64,000 nt of DNA from assembly GCF_014217215.1 (NCBI RefSeq), contig NZ_CP056080.1, positions 1,054,001-1,118,000 of the forward strand. Direction: 5' to 3'. This document shows positions 44,957 to 54,688 of this stretch, in pieces (the first letter of the stretch is position 1; each line of letters opens with the position of its first letter). The DNA comes from Rothia nasimurium (lineage in GTDB: Bacteria > Actinomycetota > Actinomycetes > Actinomycetales > Micrococcaceae). Under the pieces are notes generated by a model. That model was not told where the DNA came from. It was given only the letters and a program-made list of their open reading frames with translations, and made no database searches. The position numbers and the translations under genes were made by a program.

Positions 44957-45757
44957 ATGACTACTACATCACTTTCCGCTAATCCCTTTGCCCCCGACGC
45001 CCAGGCCGGTAAGGTCGCTGTGGTAACCGGTGCCTCCTCAGGTATCGGCCGTGCTACCGCCGAACTGATGGCCGCTACCGGCTGGACGGTCTACGCCGTG
45101 GCCCGCCGCGCCGACCGCCTCGAAGAACTTGCCTCGCGCACCTCGGTGCGCCCAGTCGTCCTCGATATTACGGACGCCAACGCGGTAGCTGCCCGCGCCC
45201 AGGAGATTCTGGGGGAAACCGGCGGCCGCCTCGATGCCCTGGTTAATATCTCCGGCGGTGCTATTGGGGCTGATTCTGTAGCTAACGCTGACCCCGCTGG
45301 CTGGTTGGCCATGTTTGAGCTCAACGTGATTGGCACCCTCAATATGGTCAAAGCCTTCCTGCCAGCCCTGCGCGAGAACGGCCAGGGTACCGTGCTCAAC
45401 CTGACCTCAACCGCAGCCGAAGCCGGCTATGAAGGGGGAGCGGGCTACAATGCCGCCAAGTTCGGGGAGCGGGCCCTGACCGAAACCCTGCGCCTCGAAG
45501 AGGCCGAACACAATGTGCGCGTGATTGAGGTACGCCCCGGCATGGTGCACACCGAAGAGTTCTCCCGCAACCGCCTGGGGTCGGACGAGGCTGCCGCTAA
45601 GGTCTACGCTGGCGTTGAGAAGCCCCTGCTGGCTGAGGACGTCGCCCAGACCGTCACCTTCGCTGTGAACGTCCCGCAGCACATCAACCTGGACCACATC
45701 ACCATGCGTCCGGTCGCCCAGGCCGCCCAGTACAAGGTCATTCGCAAAGGTATCTAA
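44957..45757 (+). CDS. Short-chain dehydrogenase/reductase
   Basis: The 266-residue product is a classical SDR oxidoreductase. It has the NADP-binding TGASSGIG, the structural NISGG in place of NNAG, catalytic Ser in LTSTAAE, and YNAAK with the catalytic Tyr and Lys. The substrate is unknown. Its stop overlaps the start of the CbiX-like gene by one base (TAATG), so the two are translationally coupled, which hints at a shared but unclear role. Confidence 0.87.
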   Translation: MTTTSLSANPFAPDAQAGKVAVVTGASSGIGRATAELMAATGWTVYAVARRADRLEELASRTSVRPVVLDITDANAVAARAQEILGETGGRLDALVNISGGAIGADSVANADPAGWLAMFELNVIGTLNMVKAFLPALRENGQGTVLNLTSTAAEAGYEGGAGYNAAKFGERALTETLRLEEAEHNVRVIEVRPGMVHTEEFSRNRLGSDEAAAKVYAGVEKPLLAEDVAQTVTFAVNVPQHINLDHITMRPVAQAAQYKVIRKGI

Positions 45758-46482
45758 TGCACCACATCATTGCAGTCTCCCACGGCACCGACAACCCGGA
45801 CGGCAGGGCCTCCATTGAGCTGGTACGCCAGCAGATGCAGGAGGTTCTGAATGAAAGAGAACCCGGTGGGTTCACGGTGCACGAGGCCTATGTTGACGTT
45901 CAAGAACCGGCGCTCACCCAAGTGGCCGCAGGTTTTGAGCCGCTCGATAGGGTAACCATTGTTCCGCTCCTGCTCTCGACCGGTTACCACACGCAGGTTG
46001 ATATTGCGGAGGCCGCGGCGGCTTCTGGGGTGCAGAACATTGCCATTGCGCGGGCCTTGGGCCCGTCTGCCGCCCTGGCGAAACTCCAGCGGCAACGCCT
46101 GGAAGAAGCCGGCTGGGACGGCTACGACGATGTGGTTATGGCCGCCGCTGGCTCATCCCGCCCCGATGGTCGCGAAGCAGTGATGCTACAGTCCGAGGTA
46201 TTCTCAACCTTGCTGTCCCGCTATGTGCCCTATGGCTTTGTCGCCAATATTGAACCAAAAATTGCCGACGCCCTGGAAGAGAACCAGGCGGAGTATGTCT
46301 CCAGCTACCTGCTGGGCCGGGGCTTCTTCCAAACCCTACTGGGCAGACTACCCGGCGCCGGTGAGAGCCTGACTATCTGCCAACCGCTCGTTGTACCCGG
46401 CGATAGCGCCGCCGCGCGCATCGTTGCAGAGGTGGCAATAGAGCGGGCGCTGGAGGCTTCGGCTGCACAACGTAACTCTTGA
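45757..46482 (+). CDS. CbiX/SirB-like sirohydrochlorin chelatase
   Basis: The 241-residue product matches the CbiX/SirB chelatase family, which inserts iron or cobalt into sirohydrochlorin. It has an N-terminal half with VSHGTDNPDGR and VDVQEPAL, then VPLLLSTGYHTQVDI with the metal-binding histidine. Two chelatase-like halves are present. Sirohaem is the cofactor of the sulfite reductase encoded at 63.2 kb, so it may serve that pathway. It is the last housekeeping gene before the Rhs island. Confidence 0.85.
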   Translation: MHHIIAVSHGTDNPDGRASIELVRQQMQEVLNEREPGGFTVHEAYVDVQEPALTQVAAGFEPLDRVTIVPLLLSTGYHTQVDIAEAAAASGVQNIAIARALGPSAALAKLQRQRLEEAGWDGYDDVVMAAAGSSRPDGREAVMLQSEVFSTLLSRYVPYGFVANIEPKIADALEENQAEYVSSYLLGRGFFQTLLGRLPGAGESLTICQPLVVPGDSAAARIVAEVAIERALEASAAQRNS

Positions 46483-46694
46483 ACTTGCTTTTCCGCTGTA
46501 ACTTTTTGAGCCGTAACTGCACCTACCACCCGACTGTTTAATAAAAACTTGTCATAGCGTTCATATAGTGGTGTCCGGCATAAGTTATTTTCTAATCTTT
46601 CGGTAGTATCAAGAAATGCGAGTGTTTGCCCACATGGCACTGATATTTGCAATGTAAAGCAATTTATTGATGTGATGCAGGGAAGCGGAAGTAG

Positions 46695-49600
46695 ATGAGC
46701 GACAATCTCGGAGCAATTGATGGCGATGTTGAGTTTAACTTTGGGCATGCGAGTACTCTAAAAAGCGCTTTTACGAATGCAGCCTCTCTGCTTGAGACTC
46801 AGGCTTCCTCCCGTTCTTCGCTTGTAACTACTGCTCGTGAAGAGTTCCGTGGGTACTTTGAGGAGCTTTTTGCATCCAACGCTCGTACGGCGGCGAGTGA
46901 TGCCGAGGATATTGCTACGGCGTTGAGGAATGCCGCTGGCTTTGTCGAAGACCTTGCTCAAAAGGCAAGGGAGAAGAATGAGTGCCGCCGCCTTGCCCGT
47001 GAGTTTATCGCTGAACAGCAGCATCTGAAAGATAAATTTGGGGCTCTAAAGGATTTCCACGATAGTGTCATGGGTGAACCTGAGCCACCGGTGGGTCCGC
47101 CTTCTGACCCTATTAATACAAGTGCGCAGACTCCGGTTAATACACCCCGCAAGACGCCCAACCCTAGCCCCGGTAGTGGCAACGGCGGTGGAGGGACTAC
47201 ATCTGCTATTCCTGAGAATCTGAGGGCTTTCAGTACCGGGTTGGAGCCGCTGGATACAGAGGTCAAGGGTAAGAAAACATCGCTCGATACTGCCTACGCG
47301 GATTTTCAAGGGAGTTGCAAGTACGGTTCACTTGATGCATCAGGTGCGATTAGCGCTATTGGCACCTGGCTCGAAAAGAACGCACAAGATATTACTTGGG
47401 CTAATACACTTGCTCAAGCATTCGAAGATGCAGGGGCAAGTTCAGGTAACCCCGTTTCTATAGCCAACTCCGCTCTTTCGACTGCTTTGCAGAATGCCGG
47501 GGTTTCAGCAAACCGTGAAGATCTGACTATCATGAACCCCGCTGCGGTTGGCGGTCAGCCTACCAGCGGGTACACGCTTGACCCGGTTAATACCGGTAAC
47601 GGTAACTTTATTGAACCGGAGGATGATCTTTCTTTTGTGGGTGCTTGCTCGGCTCTAGCGCTTACCCGTATGTATAACTCGCGCGGTGAGACGGGCGGGG
47701 TTTTTGGCCCCGGGTGGAGCTCTGTGCTCGATACTGCTCTTATCTTTGATGATGAGCAGGCAACCTGGGCTATGCACGATGGCAGAAAGATTTCTTTTGC
47801 GCGGTCGGGGGAAGGCTTCTTACCCTGTGCTGACGAGAACTTTTGGCTTGTACCGGTAGCAGAGGCAAGTACCGTTCTGATACCTGAGGTTCTGAGCGGT
47901 CGTGTCGCCTGGGTTGTTGCCAACAATACCGGTTCCGGGTGGTTCTTCACTGCCGCGGGTAACTGGCTTGGTTCTGCCCAGGGGCGGGGAACGGGAGTCT
48001 ATGTTGACCGTGATCGCCAGGGCGAAATTACTGCCCTAAGGCATGAGCGCGGCAGGGCTATCGCTTTTGAATATGTAGATGGCAAGGTCGCTGTTGCAAC
48101 CAGCTCTGACGGGCTAAGGATTGAGTATTCCTACAGCGCAGCTGGTTTGCTGACCGAGGCTAAGGGCAGTAACTACCACCACCGCCGCTACACGCACAAT
48201 GAGCAGGGTCTTATTGAAGTGGTGGCTGATGCCGCTGGGGTCCAGGAAGTCGTCAATACTTATGACCAGTACGGCAGGGTTATTAGCCAGAAGACCCCGC
48301 ACGGTCGTTTAGTCAGGTTCTCGTACCTGCCCGGCCGAGTTACCGTTGTGGCTGATGAAGACGGCCAACGGTCTAACTCTTGGATTTCGGATGCCAAGGG
48401 TAGGTTGGTGGGCGTCATTGATGCTCACGACCATCGGCAGTCGATGTCTTATGACCGCAAGGGCAACCTTGTCTCTGTTACTGAACGCGACGGCTCAATT
48501 ACCGTGCATGCTTATGATAAGCGTGGCCGGCGAACCCGCACAGTAACCCCAGAGGGTTCTGACATTACTTTTGCCTGGGATGAGCAGGACCGCATCACCG
48601 ATGTTGTGACTACTACCGGTGGTCTGATTTCCTACTCCTATGAGGGACAGGACCGTAACCCCTGCAAGATTCGCGATGCACTGGGCGGTATCACCCATTT
48701 GACCTGGGAGTCCGGTCTTTTGACTGGGGTTGTTGGGCCGACCGGGGTGCCATTGAGTTTTACGTACGATTCTTTCGATAACCTGACGAGCGTAACGAAT
48801 GCCTACGGTGATACTGCGCGGATGGTCTATGACCAGGCTGGGCGTGCTGTTGAGGCTATTTCGCCGGGTGGCCATAAGACGCGTTTTACCTATGATGCCG
48901 CCGGTCAGGTGGTGGGTAAGGTTGACCCTGATGGCGCAACACACCGCTACGAGTACGATACCGCGGGCCGCCTGGTAGCAATCGTTGACCCTGCGGGTGA
49001 GCGTACTTCTATGCGCTACGGTGCGCACGGCCAGGTTGCCCAGACTATTGACCCGCTGGGCCGGTCGGTGTCACGTGAGTTTGACGATATGGGTAACGTC
49101 TCTGCGGCTATTTTGCCTGATGGGGCCTCCTGGGGCTTTGAGCATGACAGCCTTTCACGACTGGTTGCGATTACGGACCCTGCGGGTTCTGTGTGGAGCC
49201 GTGAATACGATCAGACCGGTCAGCTTGCTGCGACTGTTGACCCTTTGGGTAACCGGGTTACGGCGAGCGTTGACCGTGCTGACCAGCGGATTACGCTGAA
49301 CGATATTTTTGGCACCGCTACGATTACTACCGATGCGTATGGTCGGCCGGTTAAGCGCGAAAATTTGGATGGCTCTGTTGAGCTGACTTCCTACGACCTT
49401 GCTGGCAATCCCGTTGAGCTGGTCGATGGTGAGGGCGCTCTGACTCGGTGCGAGTATGACGTTGCGGGTCGTTTGGTTGCGGTCGTTGGCCCTGACGGTG
49501 CCCGTGTGAGCTACGAGTATGATGATGCCGGTCGTGCCTACCGTTATATCGACGCAACGGGCGCTGTGACTGAGCTGGTTTACGACGCTGACTCCCGTGT

Positions 49601-52322
49601 GGTTGCTAAGGTGAACCCCGCTGGTGAGCGCTCAGAGTATGAGTACGATGCCTGTGGTCGCCTGGTCAGGGCTGTAATCCCGGGTAGGGGAGTAGCACGT
49701 TACGGCTACGATGTCTGTGGCCGTCTGACCTTTATACAGGATGGCTCATTCGGTATTCGCCGCTTCAAGTATGATGCTGCCGGTCAACTGGTTCAGGCTA
49801 TCAATGGCTTGGGTGGGCGCACCCGGTATGAGTATGATCTGCGTGGTCGTATGGTGCGTATGGTTGACCCTGCTGGGGGTGTAACAACCCGTACTTACAC
49901 GCAGTTGGATAAGGTCGATTCTGTGACCGATGCTCTGGGGCGTGTTATACAGGCTACCTACGATGCGGCTGGGCGTCAGCTTTCTCAGACCGATCCCACG
50001 GGCCGGGTTACTAGCTGGACCTATGACTCTGAGGGCCGCGAAACCTCAATGAGCGTCAATGAGCGTTTAGTTTCTTCGGTTGAGCGTGACTTTGCTCAGC
50101 GTAAGGTGCGCGTTCATGATTATTCTGGCGACAGCGAGACTGTGCACGAGTTGCAGTATGACCGTGTGGGCAGGCTTCTTTCGCGTTCGCGTGGCGAATC
50201 GACTATGCGCTGGTCCTATGATGCGGCTGGCAAGCTGCTGTCTAGGGTTGATCCTGTTGGTGGGTCTGTTGAGTATTCCTACGATGGTGCAGGGCGTCTG
50301 GAAAGTGTCGCTGACTCAGAAGGAAGAAAGACCGTTTATAGCTACGATGCTGCGTCGCGTGTAGTTTCTACAGCGACTGAGGATCTAGTATCACAGTGGA
50401 CTTACGCTAACGGTGCTGTGGTTGCTCACCGTCTGGTGGACGGCCAGGGCAAGGTTGCTCAGGAAACGTCGATTTCCCGTGACGAGTTTGGGCGTGTTGC
50501 AGGCGTTGAAAGAATCGCCGTTGATGGAATGAGCACGTACGCAAACTACGGTTACGATGACGCGTCGCAGCTCGTGTCTGTTCATAGCTCGACTACCGGT
50601 AGAGAGTCTATGCTTTATGAGTATGACGAGTGTGGGCGTCTGGTTCGAACTGTGGGTGCTGATGGTGCTGAGCAGGTTCTAGCCTACGATGCGGCTTCAC
50701 AACTTGTGAGTGTGACTGGCTCTGATGGTCTGGTTCGTGAGTTTGTGTATGACGGTTTGGGGCGGCGTGTTCGGGAGACTGACCCCGACGGTTCGGTGCG
50801 TGAGTTTGCCTATGGGCCTGCTGGCTATCTGGAGGGCATCCGGGTTAGTACCGGTGCTGGGGAATCGATAGCACATTCGATAGCGGTCGATGCTCTGGGT
50901 GAGATTGCTCAGATTGACGGTATTGATTTGTTCTGGGATTCTACCGCCCCGGTTCCCACGCTGGTGAGTGTTGCTGGTGAGTCTTTGGGGCTTGCACCTG
51001 CGACCGGTTGGCGTTTGGCCCGTTCGACGGATGAGGTGGATCCTTTCGCTGTTCCCGGTGCTGGCCCCGGTGCCTCTGGTGAGGGCGGGTTGCTTGCTGG
51101 TTTTGACCTCAGTGCTGACGGCGTGCCCGTTGTTGCCGGTGTGGAGCTGATGGGAGCCCGTGGTTACGATCCGCTGACCGCTTCATTCTTGAGCGTTGAC
51201 CCTTTGGCTCCTGTGGCTGGTGCCGCGTGGGGTTCTAACCCGTATTCCTTTGCGGGTAATAATCCGGTGAATCAGGTGGACCCGTGGGGGCTACGCCCAG
51301 CCACCGACGCTGACCTACAGGCCTACGCGCAAGCACACCAGGGCGCGCTAGCCACCGCAAAGGACTGGGTGGCCGATAACTGGGAGTATGTGGCTGGTGG
51401 AGCTGCTATTGCACTAGGAATCGTAGGGACAGCACTCACCTTTACGGGAATTGGGGCTCCCATCGGACTAGCTTTAATGGCGGGTTCAGGCGCATTGCTT
51501 TCTGGCGGTATAAATGTCATTTCTCAGAAAATGCAGAACGGTACTGTCGACTGGAAAGAAGCTGGATTGAACGCTCTAGTCGGGGGAGCTTCAGCTCTTT
51601 TAGGCGGAGGTGCTGCATTGGGCGTTGGCAAAATACTTGCTGGACGTGTTGCAAATACGGCAGCTAGTCTGAGCGATGAATCAGCTATGTTATTCCAGAA
51701 AGCTACTAATTTTTATAAGACAGGACGACCTCGAAGCGACTTTAAGAGTTTGGTGTTGCAACGTGAAAGTGTAAGACGTTCTGAACAGGCAGCCATTTCT
51801 CAGGCTAATAATTTTGCAAGGTTGAGTAAATTCCGTCAGATGCTTCCAGGGCAAGTCGTGGAAGGCGCTACAACCGGTGGCTTCAATAGCTTAGGTGGTT
51901 CCTTTATTGATTCTAAAGGGGGCGAAAAGTACGACCCAAGTGTGGATGGAGCGCTGAGGGCTTGGGCTTCTGGTACCATCTTTGGTGGCGTTACTCCTTA
52001 CTTGTGCAACTCTGCTAGAAAACTTGGAGAAAACAGCCTGAAAGCTGCAAATCCAATGGTAGATAAACTTTTTGCTTTAAATCCATTACCTTCTCTAGCT
52101 ATAAATAATTCAAGTGTGCACAAGGTTGCAGGGTATGCTGCAGACAGAATCGTTGATTTCTCGACAGGTGCAGGAAACTACCTTATCGGACATGGAGGCG
52201 AATTCTCAGGTAAGGATATGTTTATCAAAGGTTTAGAGAATATGGCTGGGGGTGCATCTACCCACGCGGGGCAAGTTGGAGCCAACACTTCTATAGGGAG
52301 TGGTGGCGAAAGCTCGCACTGA
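46695..52322 (+). CDS. Rhs/YD-repeat polymorphic toxin with uncharacterised C-terminus
   Basis: The 1875-residue product has the polymorphic toxin plan. Residues 1-125 are helical and coiled-coil-like, resembling WXG/LXG ESX substrates. A Pro/Gly/Ser linker follows at about 128-165. A DUF6531 segment with LDPVNTGNG lies at about 290-345, and dozens of YD repeats (such as YDAAGRL) run from about 480 to 1480. The Rhs core ends with AGNNPVNQVDPWGL near residue 1531. The last 343 residues form the variable part: two hydrophobic glycine-rich stretches, then an unrecognised domain. No signal peptide is seen, so export by an ESX-type system is inferred. Codon use and AT content rise after about 51.7 kb, a sign of a swapped toxin tip. 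Confidence 0.88.
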   Translation: MSDNLGAIDGDVEFNFGHASTLKSAFTNAASLLETQASSRSSLVTTAREEFRGYFEELFASNARTAASDAEDIATALRNAAGFVEDLAQKAREKNECRRLAREFIAEQQHLKDKFGALKDFHDSVMGEPEPPVGPPSDPINTSAQTPVNTPRKTPNPSPGSGNGGGGTTSAIPENLRAFSTGLEPLDTEVKGKKTSLDTAYADFQGSCKYGSLDASGAISAIGTWLEKNAQDITWANTLAQAFEDAGASSGNPVSIANSALSTALQNAGVSANREDLTIMNPAAVGGQPTSGYTLDPVNTGNGNFIEPEDDLSFVGACSALALTRMYNSRGETGGVFGPGWSSVLDTALIFDDEQATWAMHDGRKISFARSGEGFLPCADENFWLVPVAEASTVLIPEVLSGRVAWVVANNTGSGWFFTAAGNWLGSAQGRGTGVYVDRDRQGEITALRHERGRAIAFEYVDGKVAVATSSDGLRIEYSYSAAGLLTEAKGSNYHHRRYTHNEQGLIEVVADAAGVQEVVNTYDQYGRVISQKTPHGRLVRFSYLPGRVTVVADEDGQRSNSWISDAKGRLVGVIDAHDHRQSMSYDRKGNLVSVTERDGSITVHAYDKRGRRTRTVTPEGSDITFAWDEQDRITDVVTTTGGLISYSYEGQDRNPCKIRDALGGITHLTWESGLLTGVVGPTGVPLSFTYDSFDNLTSVTNAYGDTARMVYDQAGRAVEAISPGGHKTRFTYDAAGQVVGKVDPDGATHRYEYDTAGRLVAIVDPAGERTSMRYGAHGQVAQTIDPLGRSVSREFDDMGNVSAAILPDGASWGFEHDSLSRLVAITDPAGSVWSREYDQTGQLAATVDPLGNRVTASVDRADQRITLNDIFGTATITTDAYGRPVKRENLDGSVELTSYDLAGNPVELVDGEGALTRCEYDVAGRLVAVVGPDGARVSYEYDDAGRAYRYIDATGAVTELVYDADSRVVAKVNPAGERSEYEYDACGRLVRAVIPGRGVARYGYDVCGRLTFIQDGSFGIRRFKYDAAGQLVQAINGLGGRTRYEYDLRGRMVRMVDPAGGVTTRTYTQLDKVDSVTDALGRVIQATYDAAGRQLSQTDPTGRVTSWTYDSEGRETSMSVNERLVSSVERDFAQRKVRVHDYSGDSETVHELQYDRVGRLLSRSRGESTMRWSYDAAGKLLSRVDPVGGSVEYSYDGAGRLESVADSEGRKTVYSYDAASRVVSTATEDLVSQWTYANGAVVAHRLVDGQGKVAQETSISRDEFGRVAGVERIAVDGMSTYANYGYDDASQLVSVHSSTTGRESMLYEYDECGRLVRTVGADGAEQVLAYDAASQLVSVTGSDGLVREFVYDGLGRRVRETDPDGSVREFAYGPAGYLEGIRVSTGAGESIAHSIAVDALGEIAQIDGIDLFWDSTAPVPTLVSVAGESLGLAPATGWRLARSTDEVDPFAVPGAGPGASGEGGLLAGFDLSADGVPVVAGVELMGARGYDPLTASFLSVDPLAPVAGAAWGSNPYSFAGNNPVNQVDPWGLRPATDADLQAYAQAHQGALATAKDWVADNWEYVAGGAAIALGIVGTALTFTGIGAPIGLALMAGSGALLSGGINVISQKMQNGTVDWKEAGLNALVGGASALLGGGAALGVGKILAGRVANTAASLSDESAMLFQKATNFYKTGRPRSDFKSLVLQRESVRRSEQAAISQANNFARLSKFRQMLPGQVVEGATTGGFNSLGGSFIDSKGGEKYDPSVDGALRAWASGTIFGGVTPYLCNSARKLGENSLKAANPMVDKLFALNPLPSLAINNSSVHKVAGYAADRIVDFSTGAGNYLIGHGGEFSGKDMFIKGLENMAGGASTHAGQVGANTSIGSGGESSH

Positions 52323-52338
52323 TTATCAGCAAATTATT

Positions 52339-52800
52339 ATGAAGAAATATTCAACTAAAATCTCTCAGTCTAATCTTCCTGGAAGTAACCTTAAGAGCGA
52401 AATAGGATTCAAAAACTATTTAGGATGTCTAGGGTTATTGGTATTTTTTAGTGTTTGTTTAACTCTAATGGTTGGTATTCCTTGGTATTTTATTGCGGGC
52501 AATATTGAATCTATGCAAGAAGAGAAGCGCTGCACTATTGAAGATGTTTATCTTGATGGTTCAGGTGGGGGTCTGAGAAGCTCATCGACGTCATCGACGA
52601 TTATGATTCGTACTGAGGAGTGTGGGGTTATTGGGTACAAAGGTGATCTTGGAACAGGCTCTACTGAAGGGGCTGTGGAGCTTTTAGACTCATATCAGGG
52701 GGAAACCGTGATATTTTGGCTACACCCATATCAGTTGCCTCGTTGGACTGGTGCTGTGCTTGATGCTCAACGTATCGAATTGCCTTCGGAAACGGGTTGA
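52339..52800 (+). CDS. Single-pass membrane protein, paralogue A (possible immunity protein)
   Basis: The 153-residue product has one hydrophobic segment (about residues 30-55, GCLGLLVFFSVCLTLMVGIPW) and an extracytoplasmic part with CTIEDVYLDGSGGG and RTEECG. It begins 16 bases after the Rhs stop, the place of an immunity gene. The ATG at 52339 is preferred; GTG at 52300 would overlap the toxin. Related proteins lie at 55098 and 57475. Function is unknown. Immunity to the upstream toxin fits the position, but the scattered paralogues point also to a general family of unknown role. Confidence 0.6.
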   Translation: MKKYSTKISQSNLPGSNLKSEIGFKNYLGCLGLLVFFSVCLTLMVGIPWYFIAGNIESMQEEKRCTIEDVYLDGSGGGLRSSSTSSTIMIRTEECGVIGYKGDLGTGSTEGAVELLDSYQGETVIFWLHPYQLPRWTGAVLDAQRIELPSETG

Positions 52801-52946
52801 GCGCTAGAGCGCGTGATGTTTGGGTGCCACAAACTGAGCGGCATGTATTTGTTGCTTGCGATGATGTCGGGGTGTTTTGCGTGTTTGTTAGTGTTTTCTG
52901 CAGTTGCAAAAGGATGTATTTGGCTCCACTGGTGTGACTTCGTTGA

Positions 52947-53063
52947 ATCCCGTCAAGTAAACCCCCAAGAGTGCTGAGGGAAGCCCATGCTTATCGGACT
53001 GCTCCGGAGGGCTTTACATGGGATGAACTCAACAAATTCTCATCGAAAAACCTGGACTATTGA
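52947..53063 (+). pseudogene. Orphan toxin C-terminal remnant
   Basis: These 38 codons follow an in-frame stop and have no start. They encode REAHAYRTAPEGFTWDELNK and end 22 bases before the next gene. The look is of the last residues of an Rhs-type toxin tip that was displaced when a new tip was acquired, leaving its immunity gene behind. I cannot name the toxin family. Confidence 0.4.
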
Positions 53064-53084
53064 AGGGGCGAAAGAGATAGGACA

Positions 53085-53396
53085 TTGGAAAATCAACTAA
53101 AAAAACACATCATAGAATGTGTCGGAAAAATACATGCCCTTCTTAATTCTATGCAGTGCGAACCTTATAGTTCTTCTTTTGAAGTCATATTGCGTTCCCT
53201 TCATTCAGCCCCAAACGAAGAAATCGTAATCAGAAATATCCTCAAAATGTACCGAGGAGCTGGTAGTTTCTCAGATCTTGTTTTGTCAGCCGCGGGCAAC
53301 TTCTATCCACAAGAAAATATGATGTTAGGCCGTCTGAGAACGCGGTTATATCATCTTTGTGTGGAATATTTAGAAGAACAGAGTAGGAGTGTGTAG
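53085..53396 (+). CDS. Putative orphan immunity protein, DUF6966-like
   Basis: The 103-residue product is a small, acidic-to-neutral, apparently cytoplasmic helical protein (MENQLKKHIIECVGKIHALL; SFSDLVLSAAGNF; EYLEEQSRS). The pattern of an N-terminal helix and a central SFSDLVL recalls immunity proteins of the DUF6966 kind found beside polymorphic toxins. It starts with TTG after GAGATAGGA and directly follows the orphan toxin tail. Low GC content matches the rest of the island. The family assignment is tentative. Confidence 0.55.
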   Translation: MENQLKKHIIECVGKIHALLNSMQCEPYSSSFEVILRSLHSAPNEEIVIRNILKMYRGAGSFSDLVLSAAGNFYPQENMMLGRLRTRLYHLCVEYLEEQSRSV

Positions 53397-53498
53397 TCTT
53401 TGCTACTTCTTGGTGTCTAGTACGCGGGGCTCTTGTGACCAGGGTTCTTTTTTTTGGGGGTTCTTGGCGCCCGCTCGGGTGTAGCCTGAAATGACTCG

Positions 53499-53753
53499 AT
53501 GGCTCAAAATGCTTGGATAATGAACGAAGATGGCGTGGCCGTTGGTCATACGAATGCTGATAGGTTCGCGAAGGTTCTTACTGGTTCACCGGTTTGGGAT
53601 GGGCCGTACCCCACACGTAGCCCCGGTCAACAGTGGGTGAGTACTTTCGATGGTTCTAGAATTCGAATCATGGAATCTAACACTGGCACAAATCCTAATC
53701 ATCAGCACCATATTTTGCGTGCAGTTCATGAAAGAGAGAATCCGCAGGTCTAA
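53499..53753 (+). CDS. Orphan toxin-tip fragment
   Basis: The 84-residue product (GHTNADRFAKVLTG, DGPYPTRSPGQQWVS, NPNHQHHILRAVHE) has a stop codon immediately upstream and no good ribosome site. Sequence of this kind is seen at the extreme C-terminus of polymorphic toxins. The histidine-rich end (HQHH) could be part of a nuclease-like site, but I see no complete motif. It is most likely a displaced toxin tip left in the recombination cassette rather than an independent gene. Confidence 0.4.
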   Translation: MAQNAWIMNEDGVAVGHTNADRFAKVLTGSPVWDGPYPTRSPGQQWVSTFDGSRIRIMESNTGTNPNHQHHILRAVHERENPQV

Positions 53754-53797
53754 ATAAAAAACCTCTAAAACTACCCCTACATCGTTATGAGTAAATA

Positions 53798-54688
53798 ATG
53801 AATAACATCAAAGAATTTATTAATGAACTGCCCTTCACTATCGAATATTTCCAACCAGATAGTTACGCACTTTCCCTGGCTGGAAAAACTTCCAGCGGCC
53901 GAGAATTTTCATTATATCTAGATTTCTACTGGGAAATATATTATGCGGGAGAGGTTTTTAGTTGGGATAATGAAGTTGAAATAATTAATAGCAATCTCCA
54001 GAGAATTATTGGCGTCAAAGTTGTTGATATCCTAGGGCCAGATAATGTTTACGATGCAACATATATTTTAGAAGACGGGGGAATGATCCGAGCCCTCACG
54101 TCCGATAATGAATTTGCCACGGAATGGAGTCTAACTGTTGTAGGCGAGGGGGAGCAGCTTTTTGCAGGAGAGATTTATCCTTACGAACTTTCTGCCCTTG
54201 GAACTGATTTTACTCAGTGGGATGCTTTATATACTCCAGTTATTTTAAGTAACAAAAAAAGTTTTCCTCATGGTTTGATTGGTACAAAAATTAGTTCATT
54301 GAATTTACTTGAAAATGACCATAGTAATCGAGTTCTTGAAATTTATCTTCAGAAAAATTCCGCAGAAAAATATAAGATTCAATTCTGGAATTCTTGGGCC
54401 TTTTATTCAGATAAAGTTTTATTAATGGATAATGCTACAAAGGCCGGAGTACTCAATTTTGCCTCTATTGCTCAGGGTGAAACTCTGCAAAGTTACACTG
54501 GAAGCGGTTTCGGATTATATGGATGTTCGCTGGTTTTTGATTCTTTGCGCTTGAGGCAGATCGGTTCAAGCGAACCCGCCTGGACCTGGCGCATCCTTGA
54601 TGACAAGGGGAATCTACTCTGGCGTGCGCCCACCGATGCAGAGGCAAACCAGGGCCTGATTGATGGGGTAGAAAACCCAGTCTTGTAA
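53798..54688 (+). CDS. Hypothetical protein, possible immunity protein
   Basis: The 296-residue product has no signal peptide or membrane segment. It follows an orphan toxin tip by 44 bases, which is the place of an immunity gene. The first 240 codons are strongly AT-rich; the last 50 are GC-rich (DSLRLRQIGSSEPAW to the end), so the 3' end may have been grafted from another gene. Tandem similarity between the halves (SLAGKTSSGREFSLYLDFYW and KYKIQFWNSWAFY) hints at a duplicated domain. No family is recognised. Confidence 0.55.
   Translation: MNNIKEFINELPFTIEYFQPDSYALSLAGKTSSGREFSLYLDFYWEIYYAGEVFSWDNEVEIINSNLQRIIGVKVVDILGPDNVYDATYILEDGGMIRALTSDNEFATEWSLTVVGEGEQLFAGEIYPYELSALGTDFTQWDALYTPVILSNKKSFPHGLIGTKISSLNLLENDHSNRVLEIYLQKNSAEKYKIQFWNSWAFYSDKVLLMDNATKAGVLNFASIAQGETLQSYTGSGFGLYGCSLVFDSLRLRQIGSSEPAWTWRILDDKGNLLWRAPTDAEANQGLIDGVENPVL

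Noticed and set aside
52816-52977. A 53-codon frame with a hydrophobic, cysteine-rich peptide
   Set aside because: No ribosome site, overlaps the orphan toxin tail in another frame, and its composition is what a GT-rich stretch gives by chance. It could be revived if peptides were found.
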